A stretch of 50,064 bases of DNA, taken from assembly GCF_001642795.1 (NCBI RefSeq), contig NZ_LKEH01000027.1:81103-131166 (forward strand), read 5' to 3'. The stretch comes from Pseudomonas viridiflava (GTDB lineage Bacteria > Pseudomonadota > Gammaproteobacteria > Pseudomonadales > Pseudomonadaceae). Position 1 is the stretch's first letter; each line of letters opens with the position of its first letter. The notes beneath the pieces are model-generated. The model saw nothing but the letters and a program-made list of their open reading frames with translations, searched no databases and was not told the DNA's origin. A program made the translations under genes and the position numbers. Of the stretch, positions 1 to 8,036 are shown piece after piece.

Positions 1-52
1 CGGCATGCCCACGCGGAGCATGGGCACGATCAGTGATGAGGCAGACTCATCA
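1..52. repeat. Dispersed repeat fragment with hairpins
   Basis: Positions 6-11 (TGCCCA) and 21-26 (TGGGCA) form an inverted repeat around a GCGGAGC loop. Positions 5-19 match 49911-49925 at 13 of 15 bases, so this is one copy of a short dispersed element present at both ends of the window. A second hairpin (GATGAG 35-40 / CTCATC 46-51) lies between it and the stop of the binding-protein gene, and may end the minus-strand operon, although no U-tract follows. Confidence 0.45.
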
Positions 53-69
53 TTCTGCGTCAGTCATTA

Positions 70-1122
70 CTACCGCTCGATACTACGACTCCAGCGCGCA
101 TTCCACTCCGGACGAATCTGGTTCACCTGATCCCAGTCGATGGTCACGGCTGTCTCAAGGTACTTGTTCATCGCCTCGACCTGAGTGCGGGTCTTGTCGG
201 TGGTCGGGGTTTTCGGGTTGGACGGGATTTGATCACCGAACTCCAGCGCCGGAGCCTGCGCTTCGGGAGTCAGCAGATAAGCCGCGAGTTTCTGAGCCAG
301 TTCCGGCTGGGTGTTGTTAGCGATGGCGCATTCCGCCACGTTCAATACCACACCGCCTTCCTTCGGCGCTGCGTACTCCACCGGAACGCCCTTGATTTTC
401 AAGGCGGTCACCTGAGTCGGGGTCAGCGGGAACAGCGCGGCTTCGTCGGTCTGCACCATCTCGGAAATCTTCGCCGAGCTGGCGATGTACTCCAGCACGT
501 TCGGCCCCACGGTTTTCGGCCATGCCTTGAAGCCCGGCTCTACATCCTTCTCACTGCCGCCCTGAATGCGGTTGAACATCAGGAAACCATGCAGGCCGAA
601 GGTCGAGGACGCCAGCGACTGAAACACCACCTTGTCCTTGAAACGCTTGTCCGCCAGGTCCATCCACGAGGTCGGCGCCGCCCAGCCTTGCTCCTTGAAC
701 ATGCGCGTGTTGTACGCCAGGCCAGTCACGCCGAGGCTGACCGCTGCGGCCTGTTCCTTGATCTTCGCCTTGGCCGGCAAATCGCTGAGCGCCGCGCTGG
801 GCTGCAGGGTGTCGCACAGGCCCATGGAAATAGCGCGGTACATGATGCCGTCGTCAAGAAAGATGACGTGCATCTGGGGGTTGTCCTTGCTGGCCTGAAC
901 CTTGGCCAGAATATCCGCCGAGGTGCCCGGCACGATCACCACTTTCACGTTGTTGGCTTTCTCGAAGGCGGGCAGTACTTGATCGGCGTAAAGACGCTCC
1001 ATCGTCCCGCCATTCATGCCCAGATAGAGCGTGGTTTCGGCGCTGGCGGGCATGGACGTGAGCAAGGCCGCCAGGGGCAGGCAAGACAGACCAGTGAGGG
1101 CGACACGTTTGGCGATGTTCAT
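70..1122 (-). CDS. Polyamine-type ABC transporter periplasmic binding protein
   Basis: 350-residue extracytoplasmic solute-binding protein of the spermidine/putrescine (PotD-like) class. It would capture the substrate in the periplasm and deliver it to the two permeases of the same operon. The N-terminus is a clear Sec signal peptide (Lys-Arg at 4-5, hydrophobic core, cleavage after the ASA near residue 28). I chose the ATG at 1122 because the signal peptide begins there and a GAGGAAGG ribosome site lies just upstream. An in-frame start at 1290 would add 56 residues with no signal-like character. The start overlaps the stop of the upstream oxidase (ATGA), implying translational coupling. It is the last gene of the operon. 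The substrate cannot be read from sequence; the adjacent dehydrogenase suggests an amine, amino acid or opine. Confidence 0.9.
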   Translation of the reverse strand: MNIAKRVALTGLSCLPLAALLTSMPASAETTLYLGMNGGTMERLYADQVLPAFEKANNVKVVIVPGTSADILAKVQASKDNPQMHVIFLDDGIMYRAISMGLCDTLQPSAALSDLPAKAKIKEQAAAVSLGVTGLAYNTRMFKEQGWAAPTSWMDLADKRFKDKVVFQSLASSTFGLHGFLMFNRIQGGSEKDVEPGFKAWPKTVGPNVLEYIASSAKISEMVQTDEAALFPLTPTQVTALKIKGVPVEYAAPKEGGVVLNVAECAIANNTQPELAQKLAAYLLTPEAQAPALEFGDQIPSNPKTPTTDKTRTQVEAMNKYLETAVTIDWDQVNQIRPEWNARWSRSIER

Positions 1123-2336
1123 AAAGGCGACCTTCCTCTGTGCAATGGGATGACGTTCGAAACGGGTTCGGGAGCAGAGCGGGGTGAGACGATGAGCGTT
1201 GAATCGGCAACGGATAGAGACTGTTCGGCCCGGAACCGGCCGATCGAGAAGGCATCCAGTGATATCGACGAGTGACCGGCGCAGACCCATTCAGCCAGTG
1301 CTTCGCCCGCTGCAGGCCCGATCTGGAAACCTGCGCCGGCAAAGCCGAAGCCATGCAACAGGCCCGGTTGGGCAAGGCTTGGACCCAGCACCGGCTCACG
1401 ATCTGGCAGATAGCCCTCGGTACCACTCCAGGTACGAATGGCCTGAGCACCCTTGAGCGGGGGATACAGTTCGACGGCGTTGCGCAGGATATCCAGCACA
1501 GCAGCCTGACCCGGCCGCGCACGCGCGGGATCCAGTGCAAAACCCTGACCGCCACCCAGCACGCAATTGCCTCGCGCTACCTGACGTGCATAGATAACGC
1601 CACCTTCGACGCCGGTGCTGACATCCATGAACATGGGCAGCGGTTCGGTGACCAGCATGGCCGGGTGTCCTGAATACATGGGGACCGGCTCGTTGAATTG
1701 TGCGGCAAGCTGACCGGCCCAGGCCCCCGCGCAATTGAGCAGCCAGGGTGCGCGCAGTTTCAGGCCGTTGGCGGTTTCGACGATGAACGCCTGCCCGTCG
1801 TGATTGACCTGCGTAACCTGCGCCTGCTCGAAGACCTGAGCACCGGCCAGACGCGCGGCGCGGGCAAAGGCGGGCGAGACCAGACGCGGGTTGGCGTGTC
1901 CGTCATCGGCGCACAACGACGCGCCGACCGCGACATCACCGGCCCAGGGAAAACGCGCCCGAAGCTCGGCGCGATCCAGCAACTGCAAGTCCAGCCCGAA
2001 ACCCTGACTGGCCTGGGCATAGGCGCGTAGCGCGTCCATGTCCTGGTCGGAGCGGGCCAGCTTGAGGTGCCCGGAGCGCTGATATTCGCCATCGATGCCG
2101 ATCAGATCACGCAGATTGCCCCAGATCTGATGGGCGCGCTGCGACAGCGGGAGTTGTGACAGCGGACGACCCTGACGGCGAACGCCGCCGTAGTTCACGC
2201 CGCTGGAGTGCGAGCCGCAAAAGTCCCGTTCGAGCAGGGCAACGCGCTTGCCTTTCAGGGCCAGTGTCAGCGCCGCTGAAGCGCCGACAATGCCGCCGCC
2301 TATGATCAACGCATCGGTTTCGATCAGCGTGCTCAT
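1119..2336 (-). CDS. FAD-dependent oxidoreductase, DAO/HcnC-type subunit
   Basis: 405-residue flavoprotein of the D-amino-acid-oxidase fold. The N-terminal dinucleotide-binding motif GGGIVG is at about residues 13-18, followed by the ERD acidic residue that binds the FAD ribose. The C-terminal half carries the substrate-domain signature with a GFGFAGAG stretch. In related trimeric enzymes (HcnABC, opine oxidases, D-hydroxyproline dehydrogenases) this is the small flavin subunit that dehydrogenates the C-N bond and passes electrons to the other two subunits. Start and stop overlap both neighbours by four bases. Size and partners match an HcnC-like protein, but the setting inside an ABC importer operon argues for a catabolic amine dehydrogenase rather than cyanide synthesis. 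Confidence 0.88.
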   Translation of the reverse strand: MSTLIETDALIIGGGIVGASAALTLALKGKRVALLERDFCGSHSSGVNYGGVRRQGRPLSQLPLSQRAHQIWGNLRDLIGIDGEYQRSGHLKLARSDQDMDALRAYAQASQGFGLDLQLLDRAELRARFPWAGDVAVGASLCADDGHANPRLVSPAFARAARLAGAQVFEQAQVTQVNHDGQAFIVETANGLKLRAPWLLNCAGAWAGQLAAQFNEPVPMYSGHPAMLVTEPLPMFMDVSTGVEGGVIYARQVARGNCVLGGGQGFALDPARARPGQAAVLDILRNAVELYPPLKGAQAIRTWSGTEGYLPDREPVLGPSLAQPGLLHGFGFAGAGFQIGPAAGEALAEWVCAGHSSISLDAFSIGRFRAEQSLSVADSTLIVSPRSAPEPVSNVIPLHRGRSPL

Positions 2337-3694
2337 GCCTGTGTCTCCACACCAAACGGAATCGGCTTGATCGGCGATTGCCCGCGCAGACGACCCACCT
2401 CTTGCACCGTGCGACCGCTCTCACACGCGACCAGCTCTGCCGCCGCCAGGCCACACATGCGGCCCTGACAGCGTCCCATGCCGACCCGGCACATGGCTTT
2501 GACGCGGTTCATCTCCCAGTGGCCTTCCTGCACCGTGCGACGTATATCGCCTGCGCTCACTTCCTCGCAGCGGCAGATCAGCGTTTCATCGGGAATGTTG
2601 GCCGCCCAGTCATCCGGGAACGGGAAAGCAGTTTCCAATCCGTGACGAAAACGTGTGATGCGCTTGAGCTGTGCTTTCAGCCGGTCGATGCGATGCTCGT
2701 CCACGTCGCGACCACAATCCTGCAGCAGGCTCAGCGCGGCCAGTTCTCCGGCCATTTCGGCTGCGTCGGCGCCCATGATCCCGGCCCCGTCGCCTGCCAG
2801 ATAAACCTGCTCCACGCTGCTGCGCCCGGCATCGTCGCGAACCGGTAGCCAGGCGCGGTTCAGCGGGCTCCAGTCGAACGCGCAGCCCAACAGGTCGGCA
2901 AGTTGCGTCTCGCTGCGCAAGGCATGAGCGAAGGCGACAGCGTCGCACTCCAGGCGTCTGGTCTGCCCGTTGCGCTCCCAGCTCACACTGCTGATCCGTT
3001 GCTGTCCCTCGACACGCTTCAGGTGCGCCCCTTGATGCACTGCAATGCCGTGCGCCGTCAGCCAGGCGCGGTAATATAGCCCTTTGGCGAGGGTTGCGGG
3101 CTGACCAAGCAGCGCGGGAAGCGCACGGCATTGCGCGGAGAACGGTGCACTGTCGAGCACCGCCAGCACCTTGGCACCGGCCTTGGCGTACTGATAGGCG
3201 ACCAGATACAGCAACGGTCCGCTGCCGCAGAACACCACCCGCTCACCAATGGCGCAGCCCTGATATTTCAGGGCAATCTGCGCTGCGCCCAAGCTGTAAA
3301 CGCCCGGCAGGGTCCAGCCAGGTACAGGCAGGACCCGATCGGTCGCGCCAGTGGCCACGATCAGATGGGAGTAGTCGACATGGCCGCAAAGCCCGTTCTG
3401 AAGAACGTCGAGTCGACCCTGTTCGGCGCTCCAGACCAGCGTTTGCGGGCGATAGTCGATGCTGTTCGTCAGCGCGTCCAGCGTCTGGTGCACGGCGACA
3501 GCCTTGTGTGCTTCAAAGCCGTAGAGCGCTTTTGGCGAACGCTTGAAATTTTCGGGCTGACGACGGTAGATCTGTCCGCCCCCGCGCAGCCCCTCGTCGA
3601 TCAGGCAAGGCTTGATGCCATGAGTCTGTAACGTTTGCGCCGCCCGGATACCTGCAGGGCCGGCACCGATGACCACTACTTTTTCAGTGCTCAC
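2333..3694 (-). CDS. FAD/NAD(P)-binding oxidoreductase with BFD-like 2Fe-2S domain (HcnB-type)
   Basis: 453-residue large subunit of the dehydrogenase. GAGPAG at about residues 11-16 is the first dinucleotide-binding motif. A second Rossmann motif (GSGPLL) lies near residue 150. The C-terminal fifth has a bacterioferritin-associated-ferredoxin type cysteine cluster: CRC, then a spaced MCRVGMGRCQGRMCG, four cysteines able to hold a 2Fe-2S centre. This layout is that of HcnB, OoxA/NoxA and the sarcosine/hydroxyproline dehydrogenase alpha subunits, which relay electrons from the small flavin subunit. It overlaps its neighbours by ATGA at both ends, so the three subunits are probably translated in stoichiometric amounts. 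The substrate is unknown. Confidence 0.88.
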   Translation of the reverse strand: MSTEKVVVIGAGPAGIRAAQTLQTHGIKPCLIDEGLRGGGQIYRRQPENFKRSPKALYGFEAHKAVAVHQTLDALTNSIDYRPQTLVWSAEQGRLDVLQNGLCGHVDYSHLIVATGATDRVLPVPGWTLPGVYSLGAAQIALKYQGCAIGERVVFCGSGPLLYLVAYQYAKAGAKVLAVLDSAPFSAQCRALPALLGQPATLAKGLYYRAWLTAHGIAVHQGAHLKRVEGQQRISSVSWERNGQTRRLECDAVAFAHALRSETQLADLLGCAFDWSPLNRAWLPVRDDAGRSSVEQVYLAGDGAGIMGADAAEMAGELAALSLLQDCGRDVDEHRIDRLKAQLKRITRFRHGLETAFPFPDDWAANIPDETLICRCEEVSAGDIRRTVQEGHWEMNRVKAMCRVGMGRCQGRMCGLAAAELVACESGRTVQEVGRLRGQSPIKPIPFGVETQA

Positions 3695-3999
3695 GAGCGT
3701 GGCTCCCCGGAAAGACGCCGCCCGGGCTCACGAATGACCGTCTGGCCAGTCTCCAGCAATGTCGAGCAGGCGCGTACCCGCTGACCGTCACCCAGGCGTA
3801 CCCAGCAATCCTGGCAGGCGCCCATCATGCAGAAACCTGCGCGCGGTTCGGCGCTGAAGTCGCTGCCGCGCAAGTGATCACTCGCAGTGAGCAGCGCAGT
3901 CAGCAGCGTGTCGCCCAGCAGGCCGCTGGCCGGTTGCCCGTCGAGTGTGAAGGACAGCGCCGGGCGGTCTTGCTCGGCCAATCGTTTAAGCAGTGCCAT
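3691..3999 (-). CDS. Small 2Fe-2S ferredoxin-like subunit (HcnA-type)
   Basis: 102-residue protein with the plant-type ferredoxin / SoxD-HcnA cysteine spacing: a C-x4-C-x2-C cluster in FCMMGACQDCW and a fourth cysteine about 12 residues later (RACST). It would hold a 2Fe-2S centre and act as the third subunit of the amine dehydrogenase encoded by the next two genes, moving electrons toward the respiratory chain. It follows the permease stop by 21 bases and overlaps the large subunit by ATGA. Length and cysteine pattern agree well with HcnA and opine-oxidase gamma-type subunits. Confidence 0.87.
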   Translation of the reverse strand: MALLKRLAEQDRPALSFTLDGQPASGLLGDTLLTALLTASDHLRGSDFSAEPRAGFCMMGACQDCWVRLGDGQRVRACSTLLETGQTVIREPGRRLSGEPRS

Positions 4000-4020
4000 C
4001 GCTATGCTCCAGGCCCGGAA

Positions 4021-4815
4021 TCAATGTTTGCCGACCAGCACGCGGTCGAGTCCGTAGACCCGGTCGAGCAGAATCATGGTGGCGGCCGTGAGGGCGATGA
4101 CCAGCGCCGAAACGGCAGCCATCATCGGGTCGATGGATTCGGTGGCGTACACGTACATGCGCACCGGCAGGGTCTGTGTCGCGGGCGAAGTGACAAAGAT
4201 CGACAAGGTCACCTCGTCGAAGCTGTTGATGAACGCCAGCAGCCAGCCACCTGCAACGCCGGGCAGAATCATCGGCAGGGTGATCTGGCGAAACAGCGTG
4301 AAGCGACTGGCGCCCAGCGATTCGGCGGCGTGTTCGGCGCTGCGATCAATGCCGATGGCAGCGGCCAGTACCAGGCGCAGCACGTAGGGCGTGATGACCA
4401 GCACGTGGGCGAAGATCAGCCAGGTGAAGCTGCCGTTGACGCCCATCAAGGCAAACAGGCGCAGCATTGCCACACCCAGCACCAGATGCGGAATGATGAT
4501 GGGCGACAGAAACAGGGCGTTGAAAAAGTTGCGTCCCGGAAAGCTGTGCCGAGTGATCGCCAGCGCGGCAGGTACCGCTATCAGCGTGGCCAGCGTTGCC
4601 GACACAAACGCCAGAATCAGGCTGTTGTAGAACGAATCAATGAAGTCGGCCCGTTCGAATACTGCCTTGAACCAGCGTAGCGAAAACTCCGTGGTCGGCA
4701 GGCTCAGGGTGTTTTCAGGCGTGAACGCCACCAGGCAGACGACCACCAGTGGCGCCATCATGAACACCACGACCAACGCATGAAACGACAGGGCCAGAGG
4801 ACCGTTCTTGGACAT
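4021..4815 (-). CDS. ABC transporter permease (PotC-type)
   Basis: 264-residue inner-membrane permease with about six predicted transmembrane helices. The EAA loop reads EHAAESLGASRFTLFRQITLP, the cytoplasmic coupling helix that contacts the ATPase. It belongs to the polyamine/PotC branch of binding-protein-dependent permeases. It starts three bases after the stop of the first permease and precedes the ferredoxin subunit gene. With the partner permease it should form the heterodimeric channel of the importer. Confidence 0.9.
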   Translation of the reverse strand: MSKNGPLALSFHALVVVFMMAPLVVVCLVAFTPENTLSLPTTEFSLRWFKAVFERADFIDSFYNSLILAFVSATLATLIAVPAALAITRHSFPGRNFFNALFLSPIIIPHLVLGVAMLRLFALMGVNGSFTWLIFAHVLVITPYVLRLVLAAAIGIDRSAEHAAESLGASRFTLFRQITLPMILPGVAGGWLLAFINSFDEVTLSIFVTSPATQTLPVRMYVYATESIDPMMAAVSALVIALTAATMILLDRVYGLDRVLVGKH

Positions 4816-4818
4816 GGA

Positions 4819-5691
4819 TCATACCCCCAGGGTTTTCTTGTAACGGCCTTCGATCATGCGGTTCCACGACAGCATCACCAGCAGGTTCACCAGCAACAGC
4901 GCCACGGCCAGCGTCGCGCCCATAGGCCAGTTCAACTCGGACAGGTATTGGTCGTAGATCACCGTGGCGACCATTTTCAGGCGGCGTCCGCCGAGCAGAC
5001 CGGGAATCGCGAACGAACTGGCAGCCAGACCGAAAACGATCAGCGATCCCGAAAGCACACCGGGCATGACCTGCGGCAACACAATCAGTCGCATGACTTT
5101 CGCCTGACTGGCGCCCAGTGACAGCGCCGCCTGTTCTGCGGTGGGGTCGAGCTTCTGCAGCGAGGTCCAGACCGGAATGATCATGAACGGCAGCATCACA
5201 TGCACCAGCGCGATGACCACTGCGAACGGGGTATACAGAAGCTTGACCGGACGTCCGCCCAGGGCCTGGATGCCCTGATTGATCAGACCGTCCGCGCCCA
5301 GCAGCAGGCTCCAGCCAAAGGCCCGCACGACCACTGAAATCAGCAGCGGCGTGAGAATCAGGATCAGGAAAATCGAACGCCAGGGCGTACCCATGCGGCT
5401 CAGTATGTAGGCCTCGGGCACACCGATCACCACGCAGAGCAAAGTGACCAGCGCGCTGATCCAGAAGGTGCGCAGAAAGATTTCGTAGAAGTAGCTGTCG
5501 GTCAGCACCGCACCATAGTTATCCAGCGTGTAACTGTCGCTTTTGACGCCCACCTGATAGTCGAACACGTTGAACGACAACAGCAGCGTCAGGCCCAGCG
5601 GCAATACCAGCAGGCCGATATACAAGGCCAGCGCCGGGGCGGACAGCCAATAGCCGCGCCGACCCTGACGCATTTGAGTCAGCAGGCTCAT
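4819..5691 (-). CDS. ABC transporter permease (PotB-type)
   Basis: 290-residue inner-membrane permease. It has an N-terminal helix, a periplasmic segment, then five further helices, and an EAA-type loop (AALSLGASQAKVMRLIVLP) that docks on the ATPase. I start it at the ATG at 5691 because this overlaps the ATPase stop (ATGA) and gives the normal PotB-like N-terminus. An in-frame upstream start would run 49 arginine-rich codons inside the ATPase gene, which is a shadow. It pairs with the PotC-type permease immediately downstream. Confidence 0.9.
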   Translation of the reverse strand: MSLLTQMRQGRRGYWLSAPALALYIGLLVLPLGLTLLLSFNVFDYQVGVKSDSYTLDNYGAVLTDSYFYEIFLRTFWISALVTLLCVVIGVPEAYILSRMGTPWRSIFLILILTPLLISVVVRAFGWSLLLGADGLINQGIQALGGRPVKLLYTPFAVVIALVHVMLPFMIIPVWTSLQKLDPTAEQAALSLGASQAKVMRLIVLPQVMPGVLSGSLIVFGLAASSFAIPGLLGGRRLKMVATVIYDQYLSELNWPMGATLAVALLLVNLLVMLSWNRMIEGRYKKTLGV

Positions 5692-6716
5692 GCGCGCACC
5701 TCGTCGGCATCCAGCACGCGCAGCAGTTCGGAGGACCAGTCCAGACCGACCGCTGCGCCTTGCTCGAGCGGTGGCTGCCCGTCGTTGCGGCGCACCACGG
5801 TCAACTCGCCAACGCCGGTCTGAATGCTGTACAGCCATTGGCTGCCGAGAAAGTAGCGGGTGACGATGCGTCCCGACAGACGACCACAGCCAGGCGCGAC
5901 CAGATCGATCTTTTCCGGCCGCAGACTGAGGGTCAATGCACCTTCGCCCGGCAACTGACGTATCTGCGGCAAGCCGCTGTCGTCCAGATCACCCTGCAAC
6001 ATATTGGCCTTGCCGACGAAGCCGGAGATGAAGCGCGTACGCGGATGCTCGTAGAGTGTGTAGGGTTCATCGATCTGAGTGATACGTCCGGCCTGCATGA
6101 CCACTACTCGGTCGCTGATCGACAACGCTTCTGCCTGATCGTGAGTCACCATCAGCGTGGTGATGCCCACTTCGTTCTGGATCCGGCGAATCTCGAACTG
6201 CATTTCTTCGCGCAGATTGGCGTCGAGGTTGGACAGCGGTTCATCGAGCAGCAGCACCGGTGGCTCGATCACCAGCGCACGTGCCAATGCCACACGCTGA
6301 CGCTGACCGCCGGATAACTCTCTTGGATAGCGTTCTGCGTGCTGATCCAGGCGCACCAGCTTCAACACCTTGCCGACTCGGCTCTGGATCTCGGCGGCTG
6401 GCACCTTGCGCATGCGCAGGCCGAACGCCACGTTGTTGGCAACCGTCATGTGCGGGAAGAGCGCGTAACTCTGAAACACCACGCCCAGGCCACGGCTGCT
6501 GGGTTTGGCGTGAGTGATGTCGCGTCCGTCGAGCACGATGCGTCCGTCACTGACGTCGACAAAGCCGGCGATCATCTGCAGGGTGGTGGTTTTGCCGCAA
6601 CCGGACGGGCCCAGCAGCGAAACGAATTCACCCTTGTCCACGTTCAGGTCGGTGGCAACCACGGCATTGATCGAGCCGTAGCGTTTGGAGAGACCTTCGA
6701 GCTGCAGAAATGCCAT
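5688..6716 (-). CDS. ABC transporter ATP-binding protein (PotA-type)
   Basis: 342-residue ATPase that powers the importer. Walker A GPSGCGKT is at 36-43, the signature LSGGQ at 134-138, Walker B VLLLDEP at 154-160 and the switch histidine in VTHDQAE. The C-terminal third is a TOBE domain, as in PotA and FbpC. The ATG at 6716 is preceded by AAGGTGG at a good distance; the longer in-frame start lacks homology-like sequence. It is the first gene of the seven-gene minus-strand operon. Its promoter must lie in the 229-bp gap shared with the divergent IclR gene. Confidence 0.92.
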   Translation of the reverse strand: MAFLQLEGLSKRYGSINAVVATDLNVDKGEFVSLLGPSGCGKTTTLQMIAGFVDVSDGRIVLDGRDITHAKPSSRGLGVVFQSYALFPHMTVANNVAFGLRMRKVPAAEIQSRVGKVLKLVRLDQHAERYPRELSGGQRQRVALARALVIEPPVLLLDEPLSNLDANLREEMQFEIRRIQNEVGITTLMVTHDQAEALSISDRVVVMQAGRITQIDEPYTLYEHPRTRFISGFVGKANMLQGDLDDSGLPQIRQLPGEGALTLSLRPEKIDLVAPGCGRLSGRIVTRYFLGSQWLYSIQTGVGELTVVRRNDGQPPLEQGAAVGLDWSSELLRVLDADEVRA

Positions 6717-6925
6717 GCCTGCTTCCACCTTATATGCACGCGCGCCGGAGCACGCTTTTGTCATGGGCAGATGCGAAGTGAGCCTTTGCAGCATTGGACG
6801 TTGGTGCTCGATCTGGGTCGGCTACCGGTTGATTGTTCAAATCGCCCCTGTGGACTGAGAGTAGGACGAAGGCTAGGATGCGCTCAATCAGGAATTTCAC
6901 TGAACAACATATTTTTTCAGATTCA

Positions 6926-6982
6926 TTCACTGAGTGAAAATCTATATGAGCACTGGAATAAAAGATTCCACTGATCGGAATC
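6926..6982. promoter_or_regulatory. Candidate IclR-type operators
   Basis: Three overlapping dyads sit at the start of the iclR-like gene. They are TTCACT-G-AGTGAA (6926-6938), TGGAAT-N5-ATTCCA (6954-6970) and GATTCC-N7-GGAATC (6964-6982). The second resembles the TGGAAA/TTTCCA type of site bound by several IclR-family proteins. The octamer TTCACTGA also occurs at 6896-6903, 30 bases before its second copy. This would suit autoregulation plus control of the divergent transporter operon. The function is inferred. Confidence 0.4.
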
Positions 6983-7797
6983 ATGAACACAAGGATGTGG
7001 GTGTTGGAGCCGTTTCCAGATTGTTCGCGGTACTGCGTTGCCTGGGTGAGTGTGATGAGGGCGGTGAGCGGGTGACGCAACTGGCGCAGCGCGTTGGCCT
7101 GTCCCAGCCCACGACTCACCGTTTGCTGCGCAGCCTGATGGACGAGGGCATGGTCGAGCAGGATCTACTCAGCAAGCGCTACCGGCTGAGCATCGAGTTC
7201 TTCGCGCTGGCCGCGAAGGCAGGCAATACCGGCAACCTGCGGGATCTGGTCAGGCCCAGCCTGCTTCGGTTGTCCGCCTCGCTGGGTGACTCGCTGTTTC
7301 TGCTGGCGCGCAGCGGCTTTGATGCCATCTGTCTGGACCGCAGCGAAGGACCGTACCCGATTCGCACGTTTACCGGCGACATCGGCGGGCGCGTTGCCTT
7401 GGGCGTGGGGCAGGGAAGCCTGGCCATTCTGGCGTTTCTGCCCGAAGACGAGCGCGAAACGGTGATCGCCTACAACCTGCCCAGGCTCAAGGATTTTCAT
7501 CTGTACGACGAGGTCTTCCTGCGCTCTGAAGTCGAGAACGTCAGGCGTCTGGGTTATGCCGCGCGCAACACCGGCGCATTGCCAGGAATGGCCGGGCTGG
7601 CGGTACCCATTCTGGACCGTAACGGCCGCGCCGTCGCGGCGCTCAGTGTCGCCACTATCTCTGACCGTCTGGGCCCGGACCGGCTGACAACAGTGGTCGA
7701 ATTGCTCAAGCGCGAAGCCACGGCGATCAGTGCGCGCATCAACCCGTTTGATCCGTCATTGAGGCGCCCGAGTCAGGTATTCGGGCAGGCTGAGTAG
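6946..7797 (+). CDS. IclR-family transcriptional regulator
   Basis: 283-residue regulator. An N-terminal winged helix-turn-helix (VTQLAQRVGLSQPTTHRLLRSL, roughly residues 40-60) is followed by the IclR effector-binding domain. I take ATG 6946. A GTG at 6934 would add four residues, and neither start has a strong ribosome site. It is divergent from the ABC importer/dehydrogenase operon, the standard position for a local regulator, so it probably senses the transported compound or its oxidation product. Confidence 0.88.
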   Translation: MSTGIKDSTDRNHEHKDVGVGAVSRLFAVLRCLGECDEGGERVTQLAQRVGLSQPTTHRLLRSLMDEGMVEQDLLSKRYRLSIEFFALAAKAGNTGNLRDLVRPSLLRLSASLGDSLFLLARSGFDAICLDRSEGPYPIRTFTGDIGGRVALGVGQGSLAILAFLPEDERETVIAYNLPRLKDFHLYDEVFLRSEVENVRRLGYAARNTGALPGMAGLAVPILDRNGRAVAALSVATISDRLGPDRLTTVVELLKREATAISARINPFDPSLRRPSQVFGQAE

Positions 7798-7804
7798 CAG
7801 CCGA

Positions 7805-7843
7805 TGTTCATTGAATCTGTTCTGGGGCAGATTCGAATGAGCA
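7805..7843 (+). terminator. Hairpin after the iclR-like gene
   Basis: GAATCTG (7813-7819) pairs with CAGATTC (7828-7834). The stem extends outward by TTCATT against AATGAG with one bulged G. It begins eight bases after the stop codon but has no downstream U-run, so it may be a weak or Rho-assisted terminator or an mRNA-stabilising structure. Confidence 0.4.
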
Positions 7844-7898
7844 CCTGACGGCGCTTTATTGACGTGCTGAGCTTGCGGGTTCTTTTGTTACGGGTCGC

Positions 7899-7925
7899 TC
7901 AAGAAAAATTGACATATGCCGATGG
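7899..7925 (+). promoter_or_regulatory. Candidate sigma-28 (FliA) promoter
   Basis: TCAA, a 15-base spacer and GCCGATGG (7918-7925) closely follow the FliA pattern TAAA-N15-GCCGATAA, with three of four and six of eight positions matching. It lies about 110 bases before the chemoreceptor start, and chemoreceptor genes are typical members of the FliA regulon. No experimental support is visible. Confidence 0.5.
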
Positions 7926-8036
7926 TCATATCATGGGGCCATACATGCCGATTCCCTCGAACGGCTGTACAGGGAGGTGGCCTGTTCTTCTATCTGCACG
8001 CCTTTGCAGGTCCGTTTTTTTCCAGAGACGCAACCC

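Noticed and set aside
229..1275. Plus-strand ORF of 348 codons opposite the binding protein
   Set aside because: Exact antisense shadow of the binding-protein and oxidase genes, His/Arg/Gln-rich with no domain and no ribosome site.
1119..3999. Hydrogen cyanide synthase hcnABC
   Set aside because: Subunit types and sizes fit, but the genes are embedded in an ABC importer operon with a divergent IclR regulator, which is not the hcnABC setting. A general amine/amino-acid dehydrogenase is safer.
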